Positions 36,754 through 46,519 of a DNA stretch of 64,000 nt are shown piece by piece. Positions within the stretch are counted from its first letter, which is position 1, and every line of letters starts with the position of its first letter. The position numbers and the translations under genes were made by a program. The stretch covers positions 89,730-153,729 of the forward strand of contig NZ_JAIRBM010000011.1 of assembly GCF_020089865.1 (NCBI RefSeq), written 5' to 3'. The DNA comes from Microvirga puerhi. GTDB taxonomy: Bacteria; Pseudomonadota; Alphaproteobacteria; Rhizobiales; Beijerinckiaceae. The notes beneath the pieces were generated by a model that ran no database searches, had not been told where the DNA came from, and saw only the letters and a list, made by a program, of their open reading frames with translations.

Positions 36754-38559
36754 CTATTGGGCAGGCATCGCCAGCGGATCCGGCTCCGCTTGCGGCACGG
36801 GTGTTTCGCTCGCCATGAACTGGGCCTTGGCGAGATCCGCAAAACGGCCGCCCTTTGCCACAAGATCGTCAAACGTGCCGGACTCGATGATCCGGCCCTG
36901 GTCGAAGACCAGGATGCGATCGGCGTTGCGGATCGTGGCGAGCCGATGGGCGATCACGAAGGTCGTGCGGCCCTTCATGACTTCCTCGAGCGCCAATTGC
37001 AGCTTCCGCTCGGTGGCCGCATCCAGCGCGCTCGTCGCCTCGTCGAGAATCAGGATGGGCGGATTCTTCAGCAGGGCCCGTGCGATCGAAAGGCGCTGAC
37101 GCTCGCCGCCTGAGAGGGAACGCCCCCGTTCGCCGATCAGCGTATCGAGCCCAGCCGCCTGGCGCGAGATAAACTCGATGGCCTGCGCACGCTCCAGAGC
37201 CTCGACCATTTCCGCATCCGTCGCATCCGGTCGTCCGACCTGCAAATTCTCCCGGATCGAACGGGCGAACAGCATCGGCTCCTGGAAGACCACTCCGATA
37301 TTGCGCCGAAGCGACGCCAAGCTGAGATCACGAATATCGTCGCCGTCGATGCGGATGGACCCGGATTGCGGATCGAATGCCCGGTGCAGAAGTCCGAGCG
37401 TGGTCGATTTGCCGGAGCCCGTCGCTCCTACGAGAGCCACCGTCTCGCCAGGTTGAACGGTGAAGGTGACATCCTGGATGGCAGGACGCTTGCCATCATA
37501 GGAGAAGCTCACGTTCTCGAAGCCCACCTGTCCCTTGAAGCGCTGCACATATTTGGCGTTTGGGCGATCATGGACGACCGGCGCCGTATCCAGGATCTCG
37601 AAGAATTCACGCATCTTCGGCGCCTGCATGAAGAGCTGGTTCACGAAGCTCACCGCCTGCTCCAGTCGCGCAATCAGCATGGTGGCGATGCTCATGAACA
37701 TCACCACTTCACCGATGGTCGCAAGCCCGTTCAGGTGAAGAGCGGTTCCCACCAAGAACACCGCGGTCACTGTAATTGTCGCAGATGCACGCGATGCGAC
37801 GGAAGCAACTGCCCACCAGGAGAGAACCGGGTTTTGCGCCTGAAGTAGCTGGCCGATAATGGCACGAAGCGAGCCGGCCTCCGCTTCCACCCGAGTGAAG
37901 GACTGGATTACCGGCACATTGCCGAGTGCATCGGACGCGTGTTCCGCCAAGCTCGAATGATAGCGCTCGACGGTGCCCTGAAGGCTCTCCGTCTTGCGCA
38001 GCACGATGGTCGTCACAATGGCAAAGACGACCATGAGGCCCACGAGGAGCAGTCCTAGCCGCCAGTTGAGAAAGACGGTGAGAGGCAGAAGGATGACGAG
38101 CGCGACCAGAGCGGCGAAATGCTCCCGGAAAAATCCGAGCCAAAGCCAGGCCATCCCGTTCGAGCCCTCCAGCATCACCTTCAAGACCCGACCAGAATGA
38201 GTCGAGGTGTGGAAGGCCAGAGGCAGTTCGAGCACATGTTCGAAATAATTGGCGATCACCGCCAGGCGCCGGCGATGGGAGAGCCGGTCGGCATGGAGCG
38301 CAACGAGAACCCCGGCGCCGATCGAAAAGAAGCCGAAGGCCACCCAGGCTGCGATCAGGGGCATGAGGTTAGAGAATGTGATCGGCGCGGCGCCAGCTGC
38401 CTGGGCTCGGGTTAGGACGTCGATAATGCGGCCGAACAGGATCGGCTCGGCAAAGGCCGAAATGGCAAGAGCAACGTTGGCCAAAGCCAGCATCGCTCCG
38501 ATCCGGAGATCTGAGCCAAGCTGTCCGAGAACACGGATATAGAGACGGATCAGCCACAT
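36754..38559 (-). CDS. ndvA: Cyclic beta-1,2-glucan ABC exporter
   Basis: 601-residue fused ABC exporter (six transmembrane helices, then nucleotide-binding domain). Walker [10 protein letters not shown], signature LSGGERQR and Walker [13 protein letters not shown]. The overall sequence ([20 protein letters not shown] ... [14 protein letters not shown]) matches NdvA/ChvA, which moves cyclic beta-1,2-glucan to the periplasm for osmotic adaptation and, in symbionts, host interaction. The synthase ndvB is not in the window. Converges with the CorC-like gene. Confidence 0.9.
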   Translation of the reverse strand: MWLIRLYIRVLGQLGSDLRIGAMLALANVALAISAFAEPILFGRIIDVLTRAQAAGAAPITFSNLMPLIAAWVAFGFFSIGAGVLVALHADRLSHRRRLAVIANYFEHVLELPLAFHTSTHSGRVLKVMLEGSNGMAWLWLGFFREHFAALVALVILLPLTVFLNWRLGLLLVGLMVVFAIVTTIVLRKTESLQGTVERYHSSLAEHASDALGNVPVIQSFTRVEAEAGSLRAIIGQLLQAQNPVLSWWAVASVASRASATITVTAVFLVGTALHLNGLATIGEVVMFMSIATMLIARLEQAVSFVNQLFMQAPKMREFFEILDTAPVVHDRPNAKYVQRFKGQVGFENVSFSYDGKRPAIQDVTFTVQPGETVALVGATGSGKSTTLGLLHRAFDPQSGSIRIDGDDIRDLSLASLRRNIGVVFQEPMLFARSIRENLQVGRPDATDAEMVEALERAQAIEFISRQAAGLDTLIGERGRSLSGGERQRLSIARALLKNPPILILDEATSALDAATERKLQLALEEVMKGRTTFVIAHRLATIRNADRILVFDQGRIIESGTFDDLVAKGGRFADLAKAQFMASETPVPQAEPDPLAMPAQ

Positions 38560-38690
38560 GCGCGCTTACCCGCTCCGTCCGCGAAAAGCTCAAACCCCAT
38601 TGCCATCACCTCCTCCGCCGAGGGCAAGCTTCATAAACCGAAGCTTGTAACAATCAACGGCCAAGCCGTGACTTTGTTCGGAACGGATGA

Positions 38691-39188
38691 TCAGCGTTTG
38701 TCGGCGGCGACGACGAGGGCCCAGTAGACCTTGTATTTGGAGGACGGTGTATAGGCGGTCGCGATTCCGATGCGGGACGCCTGAGGATCGGTGAGAACAC
38801 GATCATGCTGAGGGCTCTCCCGCCAGCCGGAAAAGGCCTCGGCCAGAGTATGATATCCGGCGGAAAGGTTCGCACCCGGTGCCCTGAAGCCGGCGGCGGC
38901 AAGGCGGGCCTTGAAAGCGTCCGCGGAGCTGGGTTTGTCCGCAGCGGCCATGGCCCGGGCTTCCGCCTCCGCAGCAGCCTGCAGATCGGGATCAACGGTC
39001 AGTGGACCGAGGCCCTTGTTGCGTCGATAGGCGCTGATCATGTCACGCGCCATGGCGGCATCAACGACCGCATCGGCCTTCGCCATGGATGCGTAGAAGC
39101 TGGGCGTCTGGTTGCGGGCAACGGGCGGCGTGCTCTGGCATGCCGCAAGCGTGATTGCTGCGAGGCTGAAGAGGAGCGGCTGTTTCAT
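38691..39188 (-). CDS. CAP (SCP/PR-1 like) lipoprotein
   Basis: 165 residues with a lipoprotein signal (LFSLAAITLAAC, lipidated Cys17) and a CAP domain (MISAYRRNKGLGPLTVDPDLQAAA ... GWRESPQHDRVLTDPQASRIGIA). The catalytic-type His/Glu pair is only partly visible. Expected in the periplasm or outer membrane. It follows the MscS-type channel gene by five bases, probably co-transcribed. Function unknown. Confidence 0.82.
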   Translation of the reverse strand: MKQPLLFSLAAITLAACQSTPPVARNQTPSFYASMAKADAVVDAAMARDMISAYRRNKGLGPLTVDPDLQAAAEAEARAMAAADKPSSADAFKARLAAAGFRAPGANLSAGYHTLAEAFSGWRESPQHDRVLTDPQASRIGIATAYTPSSKYKVYWALVVAADKR

Positions 39189-39193
39189 GAGGC

Positions 39194-41698
39194 TTACTTA
39201 TCCTTGAGAAGGGTTAAGCCTTCGTCTTCCTCCTGGGCCGTCGGGGGCTTGGCCTCGGGCTCTTCTTCCTTAGGTGCCGGCGGTGGCGTGGCGGGAGTGC
39301 CGATCCCTTCCGCACGCAGCTTCCGATAGATATCGAAATACAGGTCGCTTGAGACACGGCCCGCCGAATCGATATCGTCGACGAAACAGATCAGGTCGAA
39401 ATCGATCGTATTCTCGGTGACTTTCTTGAAGAGCACACGGGGGGCGGGCTCGCTCATGATCTCGCGATGCGCCAGTGCGCTCTGGCGCATGATCTCCGCC
39501 ACCTTGTCAGGGTCGGACGCTCGCGGAACGGGAAGCGAGACGAGAACGCGGCCGATGCGATCGTTGCGGACCCGGTTGCGCACGATCCCGGAGATCAGAT
39601 TGGAATTCGGCACGATGAGCGTCGAGCGGTCGAAGGTCTGGATTTCCGTGGAACGCACGTTGATCCGACGCACATAACCCTCGCCATCGCCGACCACGAC
39701 GAGATCGCCGACGCGGATGGGACGCTCCCAAAGCAGGATCAGGCCAGAGATGAAGTTATTGACGATCGACTGAAGACCGAAACCGATACCGACCGAGAGC
39801 GCACCGGCAACGATCGTCACCCGCTCCAGGCTCAAGCCGAGATACGTGAAGGCAAGGACACCGGCCGAGATGATGCCCACATATCCGGCGGCCGTGCGGA
39901 TCGAGTTCCGCAGTCCCGCATCGAGATCCGTCGCCGGCAGGAACGTGTTGTCGAGCCAGCGCTGGATGATACGGGTGATCGTAAAACCGAGCGTGAACAG
40001 CAGCGCCGCGATGAGAATCGAGGAGAGGGAAATCGTGACGTCCCCGACGCTGAAGCCGAAGAAGACCGCGCGAAGCGATCCCATCACATCCGTCGATTCG
40101 ATGCCCCAGGGCGCCAGCGCCAGCAGCAGGGCGATGATGATCAGGGCAAGGCGCGCGCCGCCACTGACCAGAACGCCGATCTGCTCCAGAGACCGGCGGC
40201 GCAGGCCCGTATTGGCCTGAAGCATTGTGGAGACGCGACTCTGGTTTCGGAAAGTGTTGCTGATGAACTCATCCGCCAGCGCAATGAACAAGCTCAAAAG
40301 CGCGATAAGCACCGAAATCCAGACCGCCTGATCGACCATGAAGGAGGCAAGCGCCACATAGCCGCCGAGGACACTGCCGACCACGATGGCAACGACGATC
40401 CATCCGACCGTCCGCAAGGGGCCGCCAACGGACACGTCCGGAGCCACATAAGGCCCGAGGCAGGCCTCGTCGTGGTTAGCACCGGTTGCGAAGCGGCGTA
40501 GCAGCTCCGCGAAGATAAGAGCGGATGCCAACGCGAAGACCGCTCGCGTGATGACGGTGATGGGAAGAGCGGCAGCAATGGCCTGATTGAAGGAGTCGAG
40601 GACCTTGCCGACCACCATCACTGTTGCAAGGGCCACGCCGAAGCTCATGATCCGCCCGGCAGAGGTCTCCGTAATAGGAACCAGGCGCCAAGAACCGTGG
40701 TTCGGCGCGACAATTGAGTCGATCAGCGCTCGTATGAAGGCGATGAAGGCGATGCCGCGAAGGATCGCCGCGACGACCTGCTCCAGGCGAGGGGGAAAGA
40801 GATCGACGGCATCGAAGGCGATCCAGAAAATCCAGCTCCCGGCAATCGCCGGAACCGTTCCCAAACACAGAACGGCGAAGGCAGCGAGTAACCGGCTTCT
40901 CCTGGCGGGATCCAGAACGGAGGGGTCACGGCGGACGAGACGCGGCGCGATCGATCGACGGCCCGCATAAAGTGCGATGGCGACGCCTAGGGATAGGCCC
41001 ATGAGCAGGAGGACGCCAAGCGTCGCGTGACGCTGAATTTGCCCGATCGTATCGCCAAAAGTGATCCTCTGTGCTCGCAGTTCACGCGGGATCGCCTGAA
41101 TCACGTTCATCCACAGATCAAGGCTGAGGATGCTATCGCTTTTCTCGAAGAGGGCGCGTGTGAATCCTGCACGCCGAAGATCGCTGATCTGGGCGCTGAG
41201 CTGTTCGGCTTGCACGAGAAGCGCCCGGCCCAGCCGCTGCGTCTCGTCAAGCTCGGCCACGGCAGCCTCCCGCTCGCTGCGGTCGCGCATGGCATCAGAG
41301 CTCTCTTCGGGTTCGCCCTCCTTCGGCTTCGGCCCCAATTGTGCCAACCGGGCCTTGCTGGCCTCCAGCTTCGGCGCCTGCTCCGCGATGACCGCGCGAA
41401 TGCTCTCGATGATCGGGTCGATCTGCTGCCGCAGGTTCTGAAGCTCAGAGTCCGATTGGGCACGGCCCTGGATCGCTAATTCTTTCTGATCGAGATCAGC
41501 CTTGAAAGTATCGAGCTTGGCGCGAGCCGCCTTAGTATCGGTCGACGGAGCCGGTGGCGGGGCTGGCGTGGCGACCGGCGATTGCGCCTGGGCGGTAGCA
41601 GAAGGCGGGGATTTCTGGGCCTGAGCCAGGCAGGTGGTTGTCACACCGAACGCCAGCATGGCAGCCAGAAGCAGCCGCCCTCTTCCGATTTTTCTCAT
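39194..41698 (-). CDS. Large MscS-family mechanosensitive channel (DUF3772 domain)
   Basis: 834-residue protein. Order: signal peptide (LLLAAMLAFGVTTTCLAQA), Pro/Ala linker, periplasmic DUF3772 coiled region (about 55-225), about ten transmembrane helices, then the MscS pore helix and beta domain (ERVTIVAGALSVGIGFGLQSIVNNFISGLILLWERPIRVGD) and a C-terminal alpha/beta domain ending in a Pro/Glu-rich tail. It is expected to vent solutes on osmotic downshift. ATG 41698 gives the signal peptide; an upstream ATG adds 16 unlikely residues. Confidence 0.88.
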   Translation of the reverse strand: MRKIGRGRLLLAAMLAFGVTTTCLAQAQKSPPSATAQAQSPVATPAPPPAPSTDTKAARAKLDTFKADLDQKELAIQGRAQSDSELQNLRQQIDPIIESIRAVIAEQAPKLEASKARLAQLGPKPKEGEPEESSDAMRDRSEREAAVAELDETQRLGRALLVQAEQLSAQISDLRRAGFTRALFEKSDSILSLDLWMNVIQAIPRELRAQRITFGDTIGQIQRHATLGVLLLMGLSLGVAIALYAGRRSIAPRLVRRDPSVLDPARRSRLLAAFAVLCLGTVPAIAGSWIFWIAFDAVDLFPPRLEQVVAAILRGIAFIAFIRALIDSIVAPNHGSWRLVPITETSAGRIMSFGVALATVMVVGKVLDSFNQAIAAALPITVITRAVFALASALIFAELLRRFATGANHDEACLGPYVAPDVSVGGPLRTVGWIVVAIVVGSVLGGYVALASFMVDQAVWISVLIALLSLFIALADEFISNTFRNQSRVSTMLQANTGLRRRSLEQIGVLVSGGARLALIIIALLLALAPWGIESTDVMGSLRAVFFGFSVGDVTISLSSILIAALLFTLGFTITRIIQRWLDNTFLPATDLDAGLRNSIRTAAGYVGIISAGVLAFTYLGLSLERVTIVAGALSVGIGFGLQSIVNNFISGLILLWERPIRVGDLVVVGDGEGYVRRINVRSTEIQTFDRSTLIVPNSNLISGIVRNRVRNDRIGRVLVSLPVPRASDPDKVAEIMRQSALAHREIMSEPAPRVLFKKVTENTIDFDLICFVDDIDSAGRVSSDLYFDIYRKLRAEGIGTPATPPPAPKEEEPEAKPPTAQEEDEGLTLLKDK

Positions 41699-41839
41699 TC
41701 GACTTCGCCCCGTCGCAACACATTGAAGGCTGGTTATGCGAATCATTAAGGCGAAAAGTCGCCGCCCGAGAAGGCTTTGGCAAGAATGGCCGGGAGCTGT
41801 GAATAATCCCCGCTCCCGGTATCGGCCAGAATATGGACC

Positions 41840-42127
41840 CTACTTGGAAGGCGTCGTACCGGTCGCGGAAGGTTCAGCCGGCGCCGGGTAGGCAGGATTG
41901 GCGGGAGATGTCCGATCGGTGGGATTGGACGCCGTACCCGAGGGAGACCCGGTCACGGCGGCCCGAGATGCATCCTGGTTGGGATTGTTGGGGGACGTCA
42001 TGCCGACCCAGATGAGATAGCCGCCCATTGCAATGCCACAGAGAAGAAGAGCTCCTATCAGCACGCCAAGCACGGGACGGCCCGGGGGCCCTTGCCGAGC
42101 ACGATCATCAGGGACAATTCTAGCCAT
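41840..42127 (-). CDS. Small single-pass membrane protein under a stress promoter
   Basis: 95 residues: short basic N-terminus, one transmembrane helix (PVLGVLIGALLLCGIAMGGYLIWVG) and a Pro/Ser/Thr/Asn-rich tail that should face the periplasm. ATG 42127 has GAGG nine bases upstream. An exact EcfG-type promoter lies about 65-90 bases upstream, so it is likely part of the general stress response. No family recognised. Confidence 0.72.
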   Translation of the reverse strand: MARIVPDDRARQGPPGRPVLGVLIGALLLCGIAMGGYLIWVGMTSPNNPNQDASRAAVTGSPSGTASNPTDRTSPANPAYPAPAEPSATGTTPSK

Positions 42128-42191
42128 TATGAGCCTCATTGATGTGAGAGGACGCTGGAAGCCGGGCGCCAAGGCTCGACTGTGGGAGGGC

Positions 42192-42216
42192 AACGCGACG
42201 TGGGAAAGGCGGTTCC
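42192..42216 (-). promoter_or_regulatory. EcfG-type general stress promoter (consensus match)
   Basis: On the minus strand GGAAC (42216-42212), 16-base spacer, CGTT (42195-42192), an exact consensus match upstream of the small membrane protein gene. The rest of the 42128-42470 gap, toward the GH2 gene, shows nothing else I can identify apart from the GH2 ribosome site. Confidence 0.7.
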
Positions 42217-42470
42217 TCTTGGCGTAACCTGTCGAGGGCTATTAGGACTCATGCAAACGATTGCCCGGGATCCAACATGAGGGTCAGGCAGTTGACGGAG
42301 ACGGACCAGGGCATTGCGTCGAAATGGGGCCACGGACGAAAATAAGGGACAGGGCGGTCCTTCGGACGAGGCGCGGCGCTGCCGATGTCAAAAGGTCCAC
42401 TTCCCATCGTTTCAGTCATGTTTTCGCCGCTTTGAATGTCCTTGGGTAAGTGCTGATTCAAGGAGTTGTC

Positions 42471-45221
42471 ATGCACGACAATCGCATCAGCTTGGACGGG
42501 AACTGGGAATTTTTGCACGTCGCCGACGACCGCATGCCCGGTCCGGCGGAAGTACGCGAAATCGAGGTTCCCAGTCCATGGCAGGCTCAGTTTCACGACC
42601 TTCGGATGCGCGCCGGTATCGGGATCTATCGCAGGACGATCGAGATCCCGGAAGAATGGCTTCACGATAGTATCTGGCTGCGTTTCGGCGCGATCTTTCA
42701 CAACTCGCGTGTGTTTGTGAATGGCGAGCTGGTTGGTGCCAATGAAGGGGGTTTCCTGCCCTTCTCTTTTGACGTGACCTCTCGTCTCAAGCCTGGCCCC
42801 AACGAAATCAAGGTACGGGTCGACTCACCCACGGATAATCCGGCGGAGTTTCCGGACTCGCCTTTTGCGGAAATCCCGTTCGGCAAGCAGAGCTGGTACG
42901 GCCCGCTTTCGGGTATCTGGCAATCGGTCGTTCTGGAGCGCCGCATTCCGGATCACATGACACGAATCCGCCTCGTCCCGAAAAGGGAAACCGGCCAAGT
43001 CACCTCCGGTGTCTTCTTCGCTCGCCCGCTTACGGATACGGTCGCAATCCGGATCGAGGTGCGGGATCCTCAAGGTACAGCCGTTTTTGACGAGACCCAT
43101 GAGACACAGGTTGGCGTGACCAGCATGCCCTTCGTCTTCGTGGTAGAGGATGTCAAATCCTGGTCACCTGACGAGCCGAACCTCTATACGATCCGCCTGA
43201 CCATGATCCGCGATGACCTGGTGAAGGACGAGATCAGCGATCATTTCGGATTCCGCACTATCGAAGCTCGGAACGGCAAGTTCTATCTGAATGGCGAACC
43301 GCTCTATCTGCGCGCGGCTCTCGATCAGGACTACTATCCCGGTACGATTTGCACCGTTCCGTCCGTTGAATTCCTCGAGGACCAGTTCCGCAAAGCGAAG
43401 GAGCTCGGCCTCAACTGCCTGCGCTGTCACATCAAGGCGGCAGACCCGCGCTATTACGAGGTGGCGGACCGGATGGGCCTGCTAATCTGGACGGAACTGC
43501 CAAACGGCGGCATGTCGACCGACCGCTCGCGAGGGCGCAAGGAAAAGCTCCTGAAGGGCATCGTCGACCGGGATAGCAATCATCCATCGATCATCATCTG
43601 GACGATCATCAACGAAAACTGGGGCGTTGATCTCGTCAACGATTCCGATCACCGTGATTGGCTGAAGCGAACCTTCGCCTGGCTGAAGGCCTATGATCCG
43701 ACACGCCTCGTGGTTGACAACTCACCCTTGGCGCCCAGCTTCCATGTGGAATCGGATATCGCAGACTATCATTTCTATGCGGCCGTGCCTGACCATCGTG
43801 ATGAGTGGGACAAGTTCGTGGACGAACTCGCCAGCCGCGCATCCTGGCTTTATTCACCGCACGGCGACGCCGTGATTACCGGGCGCGAACCGCTCATGTG
43901 TTCCGAATTCGGCAACTGGGGCTTGCCCTATCCGAAGGACTTGCGAGATGCCAAAGGCGAGGAGCCCTGGTGGTTCGAGACGGGGCATGACTGGGGCGAA
44001 GGCGTCATGTATGCCCATGGCGTCGAAAATCGCTTCGCCGATTGGAGTCTCGACCGTGTCTTCGGCGATCTCCGTCGCTTCGTCATAGCGGCGCAATGGC
44101 AGCAGTTCCGCGCACTGAAATACGAGATCGAGGCGATGCGCCGCAAGCCCAGCCTCGCCGGCTACGTGATTACCGAGCTGCATGACTGCCACTGGGAGTC
44201 CAACGGGCTTCTCGACATGCGGCGTAACCCCCGCGTTTTTCACGAGCTGTTCCACATCATCAACGCCGACACGGTCATTGTTCCCAAATGGGAGCGCGTC
44301 TCATATTGGGCGGGGGAAACCGCGAACCTGCAGCTATCCCTGGCCCATGGAGCCGGCCCCGTTCTCGAGGATTGCCAGCTTGAAATTCGTCTAGGCGACG
44401 AGATGAGGCGGCTGTCAATTCCACGTCTCGAGGCTCCAGCAGTCCTTGATCTCGGTTCTGTGGAGCTACCTGTTCCCGATCTTTCCGAGCCGGAACTGCG
44501 CCGCATCGCGTTTGAGTTGCGAACCTCGGACGGTCGCATCGTTGCTCAAAATCACATCGATCTTGCAGTTCACCCCAGGCGCGAGAAGCCGGCGCAGGCA
44601 AGGCAATTGGTCTGGTCGCCCCATGAGGATCTGCGTGCGCGCTTCAAAGAGATGGGCTATGTGGCAGCTCGTGGCCTTGAGGATGCAACGCTCATCGTGT
44701 CGCGCATTCACGACAAGGCCATTGCCGACCATGTTCGACAGGGCGCGAGTCTGCTGCTTCTGCCGGAAAGCGAAATCAGTCTGTATCCGTTCTTCCCGCA
44801 CTGGCAGAACGTCCAGGTCAAACCGCGAAGCGGTACCCTCTGGAGCGGCGACTGGGCCTCTTCCTTTTCCTGGCTGCGCCGCGCAGGTCATTTCGCGCGC
44901 TTTCCGAGCGGCCCGCTTCTCGACGAGACCATGGATCGGGTCATTCCTGATCACGTGATCTCCGGCTGCAACCTGCTAGATTTCCAGGCCCGCGTCTTCG
45001 CAGGTCTCGTGGTAGGCTGGATTCACAAGCCGGTGTCACTTGGAGTCGAGAGGTCTTACGGACGAGGACGCATCGTTGCCTCCACCTTCCGTCTGTTCCG
45101 CGACGAGCCCATGGCAGACCCAACGGCGACGGTTCTGCTTGACAGCTTGGTCGAACTCGCTATCGAATCGCGTGCCGCACGTCTGGAAGAGGCCGTCCGT
45201 GCAGCAGAAGCCGCGGCCTGA
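42471..45221 (+). CDS. Glycoside hydrolase family 2 enzyme
   Basis: 916-residue GH2 protein: jelly-roll sugar-binding domain (about 1-160), Ig-like domain (about 165-265), TIM barrel (about 270-600) and a C-terminal part with an Ig-like and a glutamine-amidotransferase-like lobe. Catalytic acid/base Glu382 is in IINENWG and nucleophile Glu479 in MCSEFGNWG. No signal peptide, so cytoplasmic. Family activities include beta-galactosidase, glucuronidase and galactofuranosidase; specificity cannot be read from sequence. ATG 42471 has AAGGAG five bases upstream. It converges with glf, so a galactofuranose link is possible but inferred. Confidence 0.88.
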   Translation: MHDNRISLDGNWEFLHVADDRMPGPAEVREIEVPSPWQAQFHDLRMRAGIGIYRRTIEIPEEWLHDSIWLRFGAIFHNSRVFVNGELVGANEGGFLPFSFDVTSRLKPGPNEIKVRVDSPTDNPAEFPDSPFAEIPFGKQSWYGPLSGIWQSVVLERRIPDHMTRIRLVPKRETGQVTSGVFFARPLTDTVAIRIEVRDPQGTAVFDETHETQVGVTSMPFVFVVEDVKSWSPDEPNLYTIRLTMIRDDLVKDEISDHFGFRTIEARNGKFYLNGEPLYLRAALDQDYYPGTICTVPSVEFLEDQFRKAKELGLNCLRCHIKAADPRYYEVADRMGLLIWTELPNGGMSTDRSRGRKEKLLKGIVDRDSNHPSIIIWTIINENWGVDLVNDSDHRDWLKRTFAWLKAYDPTRLVVDNSPLAPSFHVESDIADYHFYAAVPDHRDEWDKFVDELASRASWLYSPHGDAVITGREPLMCSEFGNWGLPYPKDLRDAKGEEPWWFETGHDWGEGVMYAHGVENRFADWSLDRVFGDLRRFVIAAQWQQFRALKYEIEAMRRKPSLAGYVITELHDCHWESNGLLDMRRNPRVFHELFHIINADTVIVPKWERVSYWAGETANLQLSLAHGAGPVLEDCQLEIRLGDEMRRLSIPRLEAPAVLDLGSVELPVPDLSEPELRRIAFELRTSDGRIVAQNHIDLAVHPRREKPAQARQLVWSPHEDLRARFKEMGYVAARGLEDATLIVSRIHDKAIADHVRQGASLLLLPESEISLYPFFPHWQNVQVKPRSGTLWSGDWASSFSWLRRAGHFARFPSGPLLDETMDRVIPDHVISGCNLLDFQARVFAGLVVGWIHKPVSLGVERSYGRGRIVASTFRLFRDEPMADPTATVLLDSLVELAIESRAARLEEAVRAAEAAA

Positions 45222-45236
45222 GAGGTCGCGGCTTAT
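45210..45236 (+). terminator. Terminator at the end of the GH2 gene
   Basis: GCCGCGGCC (45210-45218) pairs with GGTCGCGGC (45224-45232), one wobble, loop TGAGA containing the stop codon, then TTAT. The stem begins inside the last codons. Confidence 0.6.
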
Positions 45237-45359
45237 CTGGCCATGTATTAATGCGGGTCGCTGCGCGCAGTCTTGCATGCAGTATCTCTGCCTGCGAGCG
45301 CGGACATCCTGCCAATTCCCGAGAAACGCCTACGCACCCGACGCTTACATCATGAGAAG

Positions 45360-46514
45360 CTATGAAGCCAGTGCAGCGGACGATGGCATGAGGCGTGCCG
45401 TCGTAGTATCGGTCTCGGCTGGCAACGTTTCATTGATGCGCCGGAAAGTCGCCAGAGCCTGACCGACAATCTGATCCATGTTGTAGTACCGATATGTCGC
45501 AAGCCTGCCGACAAACCAGACATCAGGAGTTGTCAGAGCAAGGCGCTCATACTTCTTAAAGAGCTCCTGATTTTCCGCCTTCGGAATCGGATAATACGGG
45601 TCTCCTTGAGCCGAAGGATATTCATAGGTGAGCGCGGTTCGCGCATGCACCTGCCCCGTGAGATACTTGTATTCGGTGATCCGCGTGTAATCATTCGTCT
45701 GCGGATAGTTCACCACGGCGACCGGTTGATGCCAGGGCTGGTCCAAAGTGACATGCCTGAACCGCAGCGAGCGGTAGGGCAACTTGCCGAACCTGAATCC
45801 AAAATACTCGTCGATCGGCCCTGTATAGATGATCCGTCGATGCGGGATGATATTCTTGACATCGTCGTAATCGGTCTGGGTCATGATGTGAATATTGGGG
45901 TGGTCCAACATCCTTTTAAACATGGACGTGTAACCATGCTTCGGCATGAACTGGAACTCGTCACCGAAGTAACGATCGTCCTGGTTCGTTCGCGTCGGCA
46001 CGCGGGATGTGACGGATTTGTCCAGCTCGGAAGGATCGAGACCCCATTGCTTACGGGTGTAGCCTCGAAAGAATTTCTCATAGAGCTCGCGCCCGACAGC
46101 CGAGACAACGACATCTTCTGATGTTTTGATTTCAGGAACCCGCTCGGCACGCTGCGAAAACCATTCCTGAAGCTCTTCAGATGTAAGTTTCAGCCCATAG
46201 AGCTTGTTTACAGTGTCGAGGTTGATCGGAATCGGCACGAGCGTGCCATCCACCTCCGCAAGCACACGATGTTCGTAGAATCGCCACTCGGTGAATCGGG
46301 AGAGATAATCGAATATCTGCTTGGAATTCGTATGGAAGATATGCGGACCATATTGATGAATGAGGAGGCCATCCTCATTGTAATGGTCATAAGCGTTGCC
46401 ACCGATATGATTCCTTCGGTCGATGAGAAGGATGCGTTCATTGCGTTGGCTGGCAAGTCGTTCGGCAAGAACGCTTCCTGCGAAGCCAGCACCGACAATC
46501 AGCCAATCATACAT
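45360..46514 (-). CDS. glf: UDP-galactopyranose mutase
   Basis: 384-residue FAD enzyme converting UDP-galactopyranose to UDP-galactofuranose, the donor for Galf in surface glycans. N-terminal dinucleotide motif VGAGFAGSVLAE, NHIGGNAYDHYNEDGLLIHQYGPHIFHT, and the active-site region RVPTRTNQDDRYF and GQALATFR are conserved. ATG 46514 has GGAG eight bases upstream; a GTG at 46523 overlaps the previous stop. Second gene after a glycosyltransferase. Confidence 0.95.
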   Translation of the reverse strand: MYDWLIVGAGFAGSVLAERLASQRNERILLIDRRNHIGGNAYDHYNEDGLLIHQYGPHIFHTNSKQIFDYLSRFTEWRFYEHRVLAEVDGTLVPIPINLDTVNKLYGLKLTSEELQEWFSQRAERVPEIKTSEDVVVSAVGRELYEKFFRGYTRKQWGLDPSELDKSVTSRVPTRTNQDDRYFGDEFQFMPKHGYTSMFKRMLDHPNIHIMTQTDYDDVKNIIPHRRIIYTGPIDEYFGFRFGKLPYRSLRFRHVTLDQPWHQPVAVVNYPQTNDYTRITEYKYLTGQVHARTALTYEYPSAQGDPYYPIPKAENQELFKKYERLALTTPDVWFVGRLATYRYYNMDQIVGQALATFRRINETLPAETDTTTARLMPSSAALAS

Positions 46515-46519
46515 GCATC